From Gammaproteobacteria bacterium (lineage in GTDB: Bacteria; Pseudomonadota; Gammaproteobacteria; Steroidobacterales; JABDKV01), in contig JAHEKH010000015.1 of the NCBI GenBank assembly GCA_024638445.1, forward strand, positions 1 through 41,223: 41,223 nt of DNA, read 5' to 3'. Every line of letters starts with the position of its first letter. Positions within the stretch are counted from its first letter, which is position 1. The notes below the pieces were generated by a model. That model made no database searches and was not told where the DNA came from. It worked only from the letters and a program-made list of their open reading frames with translations. Of the stretch, positions 18,889 through 28,684 are shown piece after piece. The translations under genes were made by a program, and so were the position numbers.

Positions 18889-21063
18889 TCAGGGCGAGTC
18901 CGTGTCGATCGGTTTGCCGGTTTCGAATGCCTCGAAACTGCCGTCCGAGGGCCCTGGCTGGCTGCTCAGCAAAGATGCGATCCGGGTCGCCAGGGCATCG
19001 AAATCCACCGGCTTGGGGAGGAATGCCCCGATTCCCACGCTCGCCAGGCGGGATTCATCAACCCCGCGGGAAAAGCCCGAACACAGAATTATCGGAATAC
19101 CGGGGCGAATACGCGACAGCTGCCGGGCCAGCTCGGTGCCGACCATGGCCGGCATGATCTGGTCGGTAACAACAATGTCATAGGCATGCGGCTGGCCGGA
19201 AAATCGATCGAGGGCTGCGTTGGGGTCCGTCGCGATCTCGACCTCCAGCCCCTTCTTTTGCAGGACCATGCTGACGGCATTCGCCACGATCGGTTCATCG
19301 TCGACCAGCAGTACCCGGCCCCGCAGATTCTCGGGAGCCGGCTGCGAGGCCCCGACCACTTCGGGCTGCCGCGGTGTCACACCCGCGATTGGCAGGAAGA
19401 TACTGAAACACGTGTCGCCAGGTTGCGACGTTACGGTTACATGGCCCCCGTGGCTGTGCACGGCACCGTGAACGACCGACAAACCCAATCCGCTGCCGAC
19501 CCCGGGCGCCTTGGTTGTATAGAATGGCTCGAACAACGAATCGACCTGGTCGACCGGCAGCCCGGCTCCGGTGTCGCGAACCTGGATGCTGGCAAAATCC
19601 CCTGAAAAAACCTTGCGGCAGGAGCTGCAGACAACGACATCTTTTCGTTGCCGCCTGGCCTCTATGTGTACCGTGCCATGTCCGTCCATGGCGTCCCTCG
19701 CGTTGATGCAGAGGTTCATGATGGCCTGCTGCAGCTGAACCGGATCGCCCATTACCGCAATGACGTCCCGGTCAAGGTGTATTTCCACCGTTAGCCCGGG
19801 CGGCAGGGCTGGCTTCAGCAGCGAAACCACCTGGTCGACAATCTCGCCTATCTCGACCCGGACTTTTTCCGCCTTGCGCCGGCGGCCGAAGGTCATCAGG
19901 TGACCGACCAGCTCCCGCGCCCGGCTGCTGGCATCGTTGATGCCCTCCAGGTAAGAACGCATCGTGCTGTCTCGCCGGCCCGACAACTCGCCCAGCGCCA
20001 GGTCGGTGTACCCCATGATGCTGGTCAGGATGTTGTTGAAATCATGAGCAACCCCGCCGGCCAGGTTGCCGATCGATTCCATCTTCTTCGATTGTTGCAG
20101 CTGTTGTTCCAACTCCATCCGCTCCTCGGCCTGGCGACGAATCCGGTCCTGAGCGAGGCGGTGCTCGTTGAAGGACGCGGCAACGACCATGACCGAAACC
20201 GCGATGGCCACCATGAACAGCTGCAGCGCCAGGACACTTTCATAAACAGAGTAGCCGGGCAACGAAAACGGCCCGAGGCCCTGGTTGGTAAAATAGGTTG
20301 CAACGAGGGCGTTCATCAGGACCAGCAGCGCCGACTCCCGGTAGCCGAACCGCAGCACGCCCCAGATCAGGAACGGGTATGTCGCATAGGGCAGGTTCAG
20401 CAGGGTTTTCGAATCGGTAGGCTCTTGACTGAAAATCCAGATCGCGAGCAGCATCGAAAGTACTGCAACGATACCGAGCTCGAATCGTCGCTGCCCGTAT
20501 GCATCAAAGCGCTCGCGCGCGTATTCCAGCCAGCTCAACACGACCGGCGCGACGATCAGCAGACCCAGTGCTTCGGAAGCCCACCACAGCTGCCAAAAGT
20601 GAGCGAATTCACGAAAATCCCCAAAACCGACAAACGTCGCCGCCGCCATCAGGCTGCTGACGGCCGGTGCAAGCGTTGCGACCACCAGCGCCAACGCAAT
20701 TGTGTCCCGCAGACGCCCCATGCTCGGGCGGCCGCCGCCCAGGCGTTTCCATAGCCAGGCACCGAACAGCACCTCGCACAAATTGGCTACCGAAAACCAG
20801 GCCGCGCTGAACACCGGCAGGTGGCTGCTCAACGTAAACAGCGAGACAACCTCGGCAAACAGCGCCGCACCCAGCAGGATCGGCCAGTCGCGATAGCTCC
20901 GGCTTGCGAGGATTCCCACCAGCAGCGCGTTGGAGACCCACAGGGTCGACGTGTAGTTGCTGGCCGAGAGCTCCAGGCCGAGCCAGATGGCACCGAAATG
21001 GATAACCGGGTAGACGGCTATCCAGCGGTAGTCGATTCGGGGCTCGTCGGGTGTGGCAGACAA
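18889..21063 (-). CDS. MASE1 hybrid sensor histidine kinase with C-terminal receiver
   Basis: The 724-residue protein is a membrane sensor kinase. Residues 1-295 form about eight to nine helices of a MASE1-type input domain. A short coiled coil (about 300-328) leads to the dimerisation domain with phospho-acceptor His340 in GGVAHDFNNIL. The ATPase domain follows, with its N box near 455, G1 DTGAG near 497 and G2 GSGLGL near 523; a CSSC pair at 479-482 interrupts it, as in several hybrid kinases of this class. The receiver starts at RVLLVDDEP (583-591), with phospho-acceptor Asp634 and Lys684. No response regulator or HPt gene is adjacent, so output is unknown. It starts with ATG 52 bases or so beyond a palindrome pair. 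Confidence 0.93.
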   Translation of the reverse strand: MSATPDEPRIDYRWIAVYPVIHFGAIWLGLELSASNYTSTLWVSNALLVGILASRSYRDWPILLGAALFAEVVSLFTLSSHLPVFSAAWFSVANLCEVLFGAWLWKRLGGGRPSMGRLRDTIALALVVATLAPAVSSLMAAATFVGFGDFREFAHFWQLWWASEALGLLIVAPVVLSWLEYARERFDAYGQRRFELGIVAVLSMLLAIWIFSQEPTDSKTLLNLPYATYPFLIWGVLRFGYRESALLVLMNALVATYFTNQGLGPFSLPGYSVYESVLALQLFMVAIAVSVMVVAASFNEHRLAQDRIRRQAEERMELEQQLQQSKKMESIGNLAGGVAHDFNNILTSIMGYTDLALGELSGRRDSTMRSYLEGINDASSRARELVGHLMTFGRRRKAEKVRVEIGEIVDQVVSLLKPALPPGLTVEIHLDRDVIAVMGDPVQLQQAIMNLCINARDAMDGHGTVHIEARRQRKDVVVCSSCRKVFSGDFASIQVRDTGAGLPVDQVDSLFEPFYTTKAPGVGSGLGLSVVHGAVHSHGGHVTVTSQPGDTCFSIFLPIAGVTPRQPEVVGASQPAPENLRGRVLLVDDEPIVANAVSMVLQKKGLEVEIATDPNAALDRFSGQPHAYDIVVTDQIMPAMVGTELARQLSRIRPGIPIILCSGFSRGVDESRLASVGIGAFLPKPVDFDALATRIASLLSSQPGPSDGSFEAFETGKPIDTDSP

Positions 21064-21072
21064 TGGAGGCTC

Positions 21073-21114
21073 CCTGGCGCCAGGCCTTATTTTTTATTCC
21101 GTCTCCGGCGCCAG
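21073..21114 (-). promoter_or_regulatory. Paired GGCGCC palindromes upstream of the sensor kinase
   Basis: A perfect 12-base palindrome, CCTGGCGCCAGG (21073-21084), lies 10 bases before the kinase start. A second copy of its core, CCGGCGCCAG (21105-21114), has its centre 31 bases away, about three helical turns. The stretch between them is AT-rich (CTTATTTTTTATTCC), where a -10 box could lie. The spacing and position look like an operator pair for a dimeric repressor. The binding protein is unknown, and chance is possible in GC-rich DNA. Confidence 0.4.
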
Positions 21115-21172
21115 TTTAGACGAAAAATCAGGGTCGCCGGAAACAACGTTGGCCGCGATAATCCAACAGCAG

Positions 21173-23263
21173 CTAAACCTTGCCGTAAAGCGCGCCGGCC
21201 TCACCAATCCAGCGGCGGATCAGCCGCGGAACGACGGCCGAATCTTCCTGCTGAAGCTGCTGTGCTGCACGCTGCACGCCGGGTATCAGGTGGGCGTCGC
21301 GAACCAGGTCGGCCACTTTCATCTCGATCAGCCCGGTCTGGCGGGTGCCGAGCAGCTCGCCGGCACCCCGCAGCTCGAGATCTTTTTCAGCCACCCGAAA
21401 GCCATCGTCAGTCTCACGCAGCACGCCCAGGCGCTGCCGCGCCGTCCGGTTGAGCGGCGGTTTATACAACAGGACGCAGCTGCTGCTGTCGGTGCCACGA
21501 CCGACGCGGCCCCGTAGCTGGTGCAGCTGCGCCAGGCCCATGCGCTCCGCGTTTTCGATAATCATCAGGCTGGCGTTGGGCACATCGACACCGACCTCGA
21601 TCACCGTAGTTGCCACCAACAGGTCGACCTCCCCGCTCTTGAAGGCCTGCATGACGCGGTCGCGGCGGTCTGGCTTCACCCGGCCGTGCACGAGTGCGAC
21701 ACGAAAATCCGGCAGGGCTTCGGCCAGCAGGGAAGCGGTGTCCTCGGCTGCCTGCGCCTCGAGCACATCGGACTCTTCGATCAACGGGCAGACCCAGTAG
21801 GCCTGGCGGCCGTCGCGCAGCGCACGCGCTACCCGCTGGACAATATCGGCGCGGCGGCTGTCCGGCAGCGCTACCGTTTCGACCGGTTGCCGGCCGGGTG
21901 GCTTCTCATCGATGACCGACACATCGAGATCGGCATAGGCGGTTTGCGCGAGGGTTCGGGGAATGGGGGTTGCCGTCATTACCAGCTGGTGCGGCACGTG
22001 ATCGCCCAGCGCGCCTTTTTCCCGCAACGCCAGCCGCTGGTGCACCCCGAAACGGTGCTGTTCATCGATAACCACCAGCGCCAGCCTGTCGAAGGCGACC
22101 CCTTCCTGGAACAGCGCGTGCGTGCCGATAACCACCGCCGCGCCGCCGGCAATCGCGTCGAGCGCGGCGCGCCGTTCAGCGGCCCTGAGCCGCCCGCTGA
22201 GCCAGACGACCTCGATACCCAGCGGCTCGAACCAGGCACGAAAGGTCGCCAGGTGTTGCTCGGCCAGCAGCTCCGTTGGCGCCATGATCGCCGTTTGCAG
22301 ACCGGCATCCGCCGCACACAGCGCCGCACCTGCCGCCACCACCGTTTTGCCGGAGCCGACGTCACCCTGCAGCAACCGCATCATCGGATCGGCGCGCGAC
22401 AGGTCGTCGCCAATTTCGCCGAGCGACCGTTTCTGCGCGCTGGTCAGGCTGAACGGCAGTGCTCCGATAAAGCGCCGCTGTAGCTTGCCCCCGACCTGCA
22501 GCGGCAAAGCCTGCTCGACGCGGACGCTGTCGCGCAGCTGCCGCAGGCTGAGGTGATGTGCCAGCAGCTCTTCGAAGGCCAGCCGCTGCTGCGCCGGGTG
22601 ACGGCACTGCTGCAGTTCGCCGGTATCGGTGCCCGGCGGTGGGCGGTGAACGAACAGCAGCGCCTGGCGCAACGACGGAAATTCCATTCCCCCGGTCAGT
22701 GCGGCCGGCAGCAGCTCCGGCGATTCGGCCTGTTCGAGTTCATCCAGCGCCAGCCCGATCAGCCGCCGCAGCCTGCCCTGCTGCAGGCCTTCGGTTGTCG
22801 GGTAGACGGGCGTCAGGTGATCTTCCGTTTCGTCGCCGGTGTCCTCACTGACGACCCGGTATTCGGGGTGCGCTATTTCCAGCCCGCCACGGCCGCGACG
22901 CACTTCACCAAAACACCGCAACCGGACCCCTCGCACCAGGGCTTTTTGCTGAAAACGGGTGAAGTTGAAAAAACGCAGCGTGATCTGTCCGGTGCCGTCG
23001 GCCAGGGAGGCGATAAGCATGCGCCGGCCGCGGTAAACCACCGCCGCGGTGAGTATCTCGCCTTCGAATACCGCTTTTTCGCCGTGCTGCAGCCCGCCGA
23101 CCGGCCGCACCTGCGTGCGGTCTTCGTAACGCAACGGCAGGTGAAACAACAGATCGGCAACCTGGGTCACGCCAATGCGCTCCAGGTGCACGGCGAGCGC
23201 CGGACCTACGCCAGACAACTCGGTCGTGGGGCGCAAGAGGCTCCGGGCTGGCGCAACGCTCAC
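21173..23263 (-). CDS. recG: ATP-dependent DNA helicase RecG
   Basis: RecG is a branch-migration helicase that remodels stalled forks and R-loops. The 696 residues match E. coli (693). The N-terminal wedge domain includes an OB-fold near 60-140. Helicase motifs follow: Walker A GDVGSGKT at 300-307, motif Ib APTELLAEQH near 328, DEQH at 400-403, motif III TATPIPRT near 429, then the second RecA lobe with LVATTVIEVGVDVPNA and QLRGRVGRG. The C-terminal TRG-type region is present near DDGFRVAEKDLELRGAGELLGTRQ. It starts with GTG two bases after the ridA stop region, so it is coupled to spoT-ridA. Confidence 0.96.
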   Translation of the reverse strand: MSVAPARSLLRPTTELSGVGPALAVHLERIGVTQVADLLFHLPLRYEDRTQVRPVGGLQHGEKAVFEGEILTAAVVYRGRRMLIASLADGTGQITLRFFNFTRFQQKALVRGVRLRCFGEVRRGRGGLEIAHPEYRVVSEDTGDETEDHLTPVYPTTEGLQQGRLRRLIGLALDELEQAESPELLPAALTGGMEFPSLRQALLFVHRPPPGTDTGELQQCRHPAQQRLAFEELLAHHLSLRQLRDSVRVEQALPLQVGGKLQRRFIGALPFSLTSAQKRSLGEIGDDLSRADPMMRLLQGDVGSGKTVVAAGAALCAADAGLQTAIMAPTELLAEQHLATFRAWFEPLGIEVVWLSGRLRAAERRAALDAIAGGAAVVIGTHALFQEGVAFDRLALVVIDEQHRFGVHQRLALREKGALGDHVPHQLVMTATPIPRTLAQTAYADLDVSVIDEKPPGRQPVETVALPDSRRADIVQRVARALRDGRQAYWVCPLIEESDVLEAQAAEDTASLLAEALPDFRVALVHGRVKPDRRDRVMQAFKSGEVDLLVATTVIEVGVDVPNASLMIIENAERMGLAQLHQLRGRVGRGTDSSSCVLLYKPPLNRTARQRLGVLRETDDGFRVAEKDLELRGAGELLGTRQTGLIEMKVADLVRDAHLIPGVQRAAQQLQQEDSAVVPRLIRRWIGEAGALYGKV

Positions 23264-23265
23264 GG

Positions 23266-23649
23266 TCAGGCGAGTTCGAGAACCGCGTCTATCTCGACCT
23301 GGGCGCCCCTGGGCAGCGCGGATACCCCGATTACTGCACGGGCCGGGTAGGGCTCAGCGAAATAGCCGGGCATGACTTCACTGACAACGGGAAAATTTGC
23401 CAGGTCGGTGAGATAGACATTGAGTTTCACCACGTCAGCCAGGCTGCCGCCGGCGGCGGCCGCTACCGCCGCCAGGTTATCGAAGACCCGGGTGATCTGG
23501 TCCGCCATGTCGCCGTCGACCAGTTCGCCGGTTTGCGGCGAGAGCGGAATCTGCCCGGACAGGTAAACGGTGCTGCCGTGACGGGCGGCCTGTGAATAGG
23601 TACCGATTGCGGCGGGTGCCTGGTCGGTCTGGATCGGTTTTCGGGGCAT
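23266..23649 (-). CDS. ridA: RidA family reactive imine deaminase
   Basis: RidA hydrolyses reactive enamine and imine intermediates formed by PLP-dependent dehydratases. Starting at the ATG at 23649, preceded by a GGAG ribosome site, gives 127 residues, exactly the family size; the open frame upstream lies inside spoT and is not real. Family segments are [19 protein letters not shown] near 18-36, [26 protein letters not shown] near 62-87, and [22 protein letters not shown] near 102-123, with the substrate-binding arginine in PARAV and the conserved E in VEID. It lies 11 bases after spoT. The spoT-ridA-recG order replaces the spoT-trmH-recG order of E. coli. Confidence 0.94.
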   Translation of the reverse strand: MPRKPIQTDQAPAAIGTYSQAARHGSTVYLSGQIPLSPQTGELVDGDMADQITRVFDNLAAVAAAAGGSLADVVKLNVYLTDLANFPVVSEVMPGYFAEPYPARAVIGVSALPRGAQVEIDAVLELA

Positions 23650-23660
23650 GGGATCTCCGT

Positions 23661-25814
23661 TCAGGCGCAAACACGTTGCACCCGCAGAACTTCGGTCATC
23701 GAACGAATACCGTCCAATACCGCCCGCAGGTGCTCGTCGCCGGTGACCTGGATCAGGAAGGTCAACGTCGAATGGTCGCCGTCGCGCTCGACGACCTGCA
23801 CATTCTCGATGTTTGATTTTGATCCGGCAATGTTGGCCGACACGGCCGCCAGCACGCCCATGCGATTGATCACGTCGACCCGGATCTCGACCGGGAACTC
23901 GCGCTGCACGCCTTCTTCCCACTCGACTGCGATCCACTTGTCCGGCTGCTTGCGGTAGTCGACCAGGTTGCCGCAGGTCTCGCGATGCACGACGAGGCCG
24001 CGGCCGGCGCTGAGATAGCCCATGATCGTGTCCTTCGGCACCGGGTAGCAGCACTTGGCGTAAGTGACCAGCATACCTTCCGTGCCGGCAATCGCCATCG
24101 GACCGAGCGGGTCAGTCGTGCCGTCGCCGTCCTCGCTGTCCGGCAGCAGGCGCCGCGCGATCAGCGGCGCCAGCTGGTGACCGAGACCGATTTCGGCATA
24201 AAGCGCCTCGAGGTTTTCGAGATTCAGCTCGGCCAGGGTTTCTTTCAGCTTGTTGCGGCTTACCTTGCGGATGTTCAGCGACAGGTCCGTCAGGGCTTTG
24301 CCCAACATGCGCTTGCCCAGCTTCACCGCATCGCTGTGACGCAGCTTCTTCAGGTAGCCGCGTATCGCCGCACGGGCTTTGGCGGTTACCACGAAATTCA
24401 CCCACGACGGATTCGGCCGCGCACCGCGCGCGGTAATAATTTCCACCGTCTGCCCATTGTGCAGCATCGTGTGCAGGGGCACCGGCCGGCGATCGATCTT
24501 CGCACCGACACAGCGGTTGCCGACGCCGGTGTGCACCGCGTAGGCGAAGTCGACCGCGGTCGAACCCCGTGGCAGGCGCTTGATCTCGCCTTTTGGCGTG
24601 AAGACATAAACCTTGTCGGGGAAAAGGTCGATTCGCACGCTCTCGAGAAACTCTTCCGAGCTTCCCGTTTTCTGCATCTCGACCATCCGGTCGAGCCATT
24701 CCCTGGCCTGGGCATGCGCGGTGGCACCGCTCTTTTCGCCCGACTTGTAAAACCAGTGCGACGCAACGCCGGTTTCTGCCAGCGTATCCATATCCTCGGT
24801 GCGAATCTGCATCTCGATAGGGATACCGTTGGGCCCGAACAGGGTCGTGTGCAGCGACTGGTAGCCGTTCATGCGCGGTATCGCAATGTAGTCCTTGAAC
24901 CGGCCCGGCATCGGCTTGTAGAGGCGATGCACGACGCCGAGCACCCGGTAACAGGTATCGACCCGGTCGACCACGATGCGAAAACCGTAAACATCGACGA
25001 TCTCCGACAGCGACCGGCCCTTGCGCCGCATTTTCTGGTAGATGCTGTAAAGGTGTTTCTCCCGGCCACTGACTCGGGCGTCGATACCGGCCTCGGCCAG
25101 CGCCGAGTCCACCGTCGACAGTATCTTGCGCACCACCTGGCGCCGGTTGCCGACCGACTTCTTGAGGTTGCGTTCGAGCACCTTGTAGCGGTTCGGGTAG
25201 AGATAGCGGAAACCCAGGTCCTCGAGCTCGACCCGCACGGCGTGGATACCCAGCCGGTTGGCAATGGGCGCGTAGATATCCAGCGTTTCCCGGGCGATCC
25301 GGGCGCGTTTTTCCGGCGCCATCACCTCCAGCGTGCGCATGTTGTGCAGGCGGTCGGCGAGCTTGACCAGGATTACGCGAATGTCGCGGGCGACCGCGAG
25401 CAGCATCTTGCGAAAGCTTTCCGCCTGCGCCTCTGCGCGGCTCTTGAACTTGAGCTGGTCGAGCTTGCTGACCGCATCGACAATCTCGGCGACGTCGTCA
25501 CCGAAACGGCTGGCGATACCGGCCTTGTCGATGCCGGTGTCCTCGATGACATCGTGCAGCAGGGCCGCACACAGGCTCTGGTGATCCATGCGCAGCTCGG
25601 CGAGTATCGCCGCGACCGCAACCGGATGGGTGATATAGGGTTCGCCGGACAGCCGCTTTTGGCCCTCGTGTGCTTCAGCACCGAAGCGATAGGCCTCGTA
25701 GACCGCATTGACCTGCTCCTCGCCCAGGTAATCGAGCTGAGCGAGCAGGTCTTTGATATCGGCGTATTGCTTACCGCGCGGCAGGCGACTCAGGATGGAT
25801 GCCGCGGATGACAT
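23661..25814 (-). CDS. spoT: Bifunctional (p)ppGpp synthetase/hydrolase SpoT
   Basis: SpoT makes and degrades the alarmone ppGpp, the main hydrolase of the stringent response. The 717 residues contain the HD hydrolase domain with His63 (ITHPVAVAA) and HDVIEDT at 87-93, both intact. The synthetase domain has [16 protein letters not shown] near 251, [19 protein letters not shown] near 305-323 and the glutamate of EMQIRT near 335. TGS (about 398-460) and a C-terminal ACT domain (about 645-715, with [21 protein letters not shown]) complete the protein. Both activities are therefore expected. It lies between rpoZ and ridA, the usual gammaproteobacterial setting. Confidence 0.97.
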   Translation of the reverse strand: MSSAASILSRLPRGKQYADIKDLLAQLDYLGEEQVNAVYEAYRFGAEAHEGQKRLSGEPYITHPVAVAAILAELRMDHQSLCAALLHDVIEDTGIDKAGIASRFGDDVAEIVDAVSKLDQLKFKSRAEAQAESFRKMLLAVARDIRVILVKLADRLHNMRTLEVMAPEKRARIARETLDIYAPIANRLGIHAVRVELEDLGFRYLYPNRYKVLERNLKKSVGNRRQVVRKILSTVDSALAEAGIDARVSGREKHLYSIYQKMRRKGRSLSEIVDVYGFRIVVDRVDTCYRVLGVVHRLYKPMPGRFKDYIAIPRMNGYQSLHTTLFGPNGIPIEMQIRTEDMDTLAETGVASHWFYKSGEKSGATAHAQAREWLDRMVEMQKTGSSEEFLESVRIDLFPDKVYVFTPKGEIKRLPRGSTAVDFAYAVHTGVGNRCVGAKIDRRPVPLHTMLHNGQTVEIITARGARPNPSWVNFVVTAKARAAIRGYLKKLRHSDAVKLGKRMLGKALTDLSLNIRKVSRNKLKETLAELNLENLEALYAEIGLGHQLAPLIARRLLPDSEDGDGTTDPLGPMAIAGTEGMLVTYAKCCYPVPKDTIMGYLSAGRGLVVHRETCGNLVDYRKQPDKWIAVEWEEGVQREFPVEIRVDVINRMGVLAAVSANIAGSKSNIENVQVVERDGDHSTLTFLIQVTGDEHLRAVLDGIRSMTEVLRVQRVCA

Positions 25815-25857
25815 GGATCAGACCCGTCGATGTCGCCTGCTTGCGGCCACCGGGTGG

Positions 25858-26229
25858 TTACTCCAGCGGCGAGCCGGTTGGCGGGATGATTTGCGTCTCT
25901 TGCGTCTCTTGCGGCGCCTGCGGAGCTGCCGGTTGAGCCGGGTCTGCGGCCGGCGCCTGTTCCGGTGTTTCGGCGTCGGCGCGGCTGCCGGGGTCGTCTT
26001 CGAACACCGACTCGAGCAGCTGCTGCTGGTCACTCTCTTCGAGGATGTCGGCGTTGACATGGCCGGCGGCGATTTCACGCAACGCGACTACGGTCGGTTT
26101 GTCGTTTTCCCATTCGACCATGGCTTCGGCGCCATTGGCCAGCCGACGCGACCGCTTCGATGCGGTCAGCACCAGGTCAAAAAGGTTGGGAATGCGCTCG
26201 AGGCAATCCTCTACTGTAATTCGTGCCAT
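25858..26229 (-). CDS. rpoZ: RNA polymerase omega subunit with extended acidic/proline-rich tail
   Basis: The omega subunit aids folding of the beta prime subunit of RNA polymerase. The ATG at 26229 ([20 protein letters not shown]) is the family start; AGGA lies eight bases before it. The core (residues 1-75, with RSRRLANGA and [13 protein letters not shown]) is complete. Residues 76-123 are an unstructured acidic, Ala/Pro/Gln-rich tail, making the protein 123 residues against 91 in E. coli. The tail includes a tandem QET repeat caused by a 10-base DNA duplication (GCGTCTCTTGCGTCTCTTGCG). It is encoded between gmk and spoT. Confidence 0.94.
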   Translation of the reverse strand: MARITVEDCLERIPNLFDLVLTASKRSRRLANGAEAMVEWENDKPTVVALREIAAGHVNADILEESDQQQLLESVFEDDPGSRADAETPEQAPAADPAQPAAPQAPQETQETQIIPPTGSPLE

Positions 26230-26306
26230 TTTCTGTCCTGTCGTCCTGTCCCGCCAGCTGCGGGTGAAAGTCCAGTCTACCAACAAATGCCGCCACGGGA
26301 AGGGAT

Positions 26307-26963
26307 TCAGGCCGCAACGATGGCCTCTGCCCGGCTCCGCTGCGCCGGGTTGTCGGTCCGGTGGGCCTCGCCGCAGCCTGCGAGGATCATTTCCAGCGCA
26401 TCGGCGGCCTCGCCGAAATCGTCGTTGATCACGACATAGCCGAATTCGGCCCAGTGACCCATGTCGTCGCGGGCCTCGGACAGCCGCCGCTGGATCACCT
26501 CCTCGCTGTCCGAGCCCCGGCCGCGCAGCCGCCGCTCGAGTTCCTCGAACGAAGGCGGCAGGATGAAGATCGAACCGGCCCCGGGCATCGCCTCACGAGC
26601 CTGTCGGGCCCCCTGCCAGTCGATCTCCAGGATGACGTTGCGGCCGCGGTCGAGGATCGCCTGCACGTCGGCCCTGCCGGTCGCGTAGTAGTTACCAAAA
26701 ACCTGCGCATGCTCGAGGAAATCGCCGTTGGCGGCCATGGCCTGGAAGCGGGCTTCATCGACAAAATGATAATCGTGCCCGTCCGTCTCCTTCGGCCGCT
26801 GCGTGCGCGTCGTGTAGGACACCGACATCTCCAGCTCCGGCTGACGGCGGCACAGCTCGCGGACCAGCGATGTCTTGCCGGCCCCGGACGGCGCCGAGAC
26901 GATCCAGAGCCTGCCGGACCGGCCGTCCTTCGCGCCGAACAGTCGCTTAAGCCAGGCGAGCAT
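26307..26963 (-). CDS. gmk: Guanylate kinase
   Basis: Gmk phosphorylates GMP to GDP. After a short unusual N-terminal extension ([17 protein letters not shown]), the 218-residue protein shows the P-loop [13 protein letters not shown] near residues 23-35. The GMP-binding segment is [22 protein letters not shown] near 48-69, with [12 protein letters not shown] near 84, [11 protein letters not shown] near 113 and [15 protein letters not shown] near 131. All catalytic residues appear present. The ATG overlaps the yicC stop (TAATG), and rpoZ follows 77 bases downstream. The extension adds about 16 residues before the first beta strand. Confidence 0.96.
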   Translation of the reverse strand: MLAWLKRLFGAKDGRSGRLWIVSAPSGAGKTSLVRELCRRQPELEMSVSYTTRTQRPKETDGHDYHFVDEARFQAMAANGDFLEHAQVFGNYYATGRADVQAILDRGRNVILEIDWQGARQAREAMPGAGSIFILPPSFEELERRLRGRGSDSEEVIQRRLSEARDDMGHWAEFGYVVINDDFGEAADALEMILAGCGEAHRTDNPAQRSRAEAIVAA

Positions 26964-27829
26964 TATTCGACGTTCTGCACCTGCTCACGCATCTGCTCGA
27001 CCAGTACCTTGATGTCCACCGCGATGCGGGTCGTTTCGGCGTCGTTGCTCTTCGAGGCCAGCGTGTTGGCCTCGCGGTTGAATTCCTGCATGAGGAAATC
27101 GAGCCGCCGGCCGACGGCATCTTTGCGGTCCAGCACTTTTCGCGTTTCGGTGATGTGGCTTTCCAGCCGGTCCAGCTCTTCGTCGACGTCCATTTTCTGC
27201 GCCAGCATCACCAGCTCCTGCTCGAGCCGGTCACGATCGAATTCCGCGGTCAACTCATTGAGCTTGGCGGTGACTTTCTCGCGAATCCGCTCACGCACCT
27301 CGGGGAGACGTTCGCGTACGGCCACGACGTGACCGGAAACAGCCTCGCAGCGCGCCAGCAGCATGTCACGAATCCGTGCGCCCTCGTTGGCGCGACCCTC
27401 GGAGAGCGCGGCCAGCGTTTCGTCCAGCAGGGCCAGCGCGGCCTTTTCCACCGGGCCGAGGTCACGCTCGGTTTCCGCCACTACGCCCGGCCAGCGCAAT
27501 ACGGCCAGCGGGCTGACCTGTCCCGGGTTTTTCATCCGTGCCGCCACCTCGCCGCCGCGCTCCAGCAGGCTGTCAACCAGGCTCTCGTTGACCTGGATGT
27601 CGCTGGCCGCGGCATCGGAGAAGTTGATCTTCAGCGCGCAGTCCACCTTGCCGCGACGCAGCCGCGTCGAAATCGCCTTGCGGCAGGCGGTTTCCAGCGA
27701 CCGCAGGTCCTCGGGAAGCCGGAATCCCATCTCGAGATAACGATGGTTGACCGTGCGTATCTCCCAGACCAGTTCGCCCCAGTCGGTGCGCCGGCCGCGG
27801 CGGGCAAAAGCTGTCATGCTGTGAATCAT
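26963..27829 (-). CDS. yicC: YicC/YloC family endoribonuclease
   Basis: YicC proteins are oligomeric RNA-cleaving enzymes; the E. coli protein was linked to decay of a small RNA. The 288 residues begin with MIHSMTAFARRG, the family start. The N-terminal YicC domain has EIRTVNHRYLEMGFRLPEDLR near 24-44. The C-terminal DUF1732 domain has EELDRLESHITE and a final DFLMQEFNREANTLASKSND segment with TRIAVDIKVLVEQMREQVQNVE. Catalytic residues cannot be checked without an alignment. It is the first gene of the gmk-rpoZ-spoT-ridA-recG run and is divergent from the PP2C gene. Confidence 0.94.
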   Translation of the reverse strand: MIHSMTAFARRGRRTDWGELVWEIRTVNHRYLEMGFRLPEDLRSLETACRKAISTRLRRGKVDCALKINFSDAAASDIQVNESLVDSLLERGGEVAARMKNPGQVSPLAVLRWPGVVAETERDLGPVEKAALALLDETLAALSEGRANEGARIRDMLLARCEAVSGHVVAVRERLPEVRERIREKVTAKLNELTAEFDRDRLEQELVMLAQKMDVDEELDRLESHITETRKVLDRKDAVGRRLDFLMQEFNREANTLASKSNDAETTRIAVDIKVLVEQMREQVQNVE

Positions 27830-27872
27830 TGTGGCGAACCGTGAGGCGTGGCATTTACTGGCAACAAGTCAC

Positions 27873-27900
27873 AATGTAACGTGTTTGACGCAGGTGGCAA
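27873..27900 (-). promoter_or_regulatory. Putative promoter of the yicC-gmk operon
   Basis: On the minus strand TTGCCA (27895-27900) and TACATT (27873-27878) are separated by 16 bases, about 44 bases before the yicC ATG. This resembles a sigma-70 promoter with a good -35 and a weak -10 box. The plus-strand PP2C gene shares the 100-base gap, but I see no clear promoter on that side. Confidence 0.35.
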
Positions 27901-27929
27901 AGCAACCGAGTCCCAACCGGGAACATTGA

Positions 27930-28679
27930 TTGCAGATCGAGATCGCAAAATTCAGCCATATCGGTAATCGCGACGAGAACCAGGACCGGGTCGAGATACT
28001 GATTGGCGATCACACCGTCCTGGCCATGGTGCTCGACGGCATGGGCGGTCATTCCGATGGTGCCCAGGCAGCGATCACGGCCATCGCAACGATGTCGGAC
28101 CGCTTTCGCCAGAGCAAGCAGCCGCTGCCGTTTCCGGAACGCTTTCTCGCCCGCACGATAGGCGACGCCCACGATGCGCTGGTGGAGATCGGGCGCAACG
28201 AACACATCGATGCCAAGCCGCGGGCGACCTGCGCCGTCTGCCTGGTGCAGGACGAAGTGGCCATATGGGCGCACCTGGGCGACAGCCGGATTTACCACCT
28301 GCGGGATGGCAAGGTCGCCGAGCGAACCCGCGATCACACCCACGTCGAACTCCTGTTGCAGGAAGGCCTGATCGACGAGTCGGAAATTCCGTTTCACCCC
28401 ATGCGCAGCTTCGTCGAGCACTGCCTCGGCGGCGACCGGCCAAAGCCACCGGTCACCGTGTCCGAGCCGTCGATACTGCAGCCGGGTGACACCCTGCTGC
28501 TGTGCTCGGACGGACTGTGGGGCGGGGTGGCCGACAGTCGTATGGCGGAAGCCTTTGCCGGGAACGACAGCAACCCGCAGGAAATTCTCGAAAAGCTGGT
28601 CAAAGACGCAGTGGCCAGCAATTCCCCCAACAGCGATAATACGACCGCAGCCGCGCTGACCTGGCGCGGTACGGACTAA
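27930..28679 (+). CDS. PP2C-type serine/threonine protein phosphatase
   Basis: The 249-residue protein is a metal-dependent PP2C (PPM) phosphatase. Motif 1 is [10 protein letters not shown] at residues 12-21, motif 2 is [11 protein letters not shown] at 34-44 with metal ligand Asp36. [11 protein letters not shown] near 110 and [10 protein letters not shown] near 192 are further metal sites, and the final NSDNTTAA carries the last Asp. All acidic ligands are present, so it should be active. It starts with TTG, since a stop precedes it directly and later ATGs lose motif 1. No kinase gene is adjacent. rph follows five bases downstream, so the two are co-transcribed. Confidence 0.92.
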   Translation: MQIEIAKFSHIGNRDENQDRVEILIGDHTVLAMVLDGMGGHSDGAQAAITAIATMSDRFRQSKQPLPFPERFLARTIGDAHDALVEIGRNEHIDAKPRATCAVCLVQDEVAIWAHLGDSRIYHLRDGKVAERTRDHTHVELLLQEGLIDESEIPFHPMRSFVEHCLGGDRPKPPVTVSEPSILQPGDTLLLCSDGLWGGVADSRMAEAFAGNDSNPQEILEKLVKDAVASNSPNSDNTTAAALTWRGTD

Positions 28680-28684
28680 CACCG

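Noticed and set aside
23985-25811. 608-residue plus-strand frame opposite spoT
   Set aside because: Shadow of the complete spoT gene; no start signal or family features.
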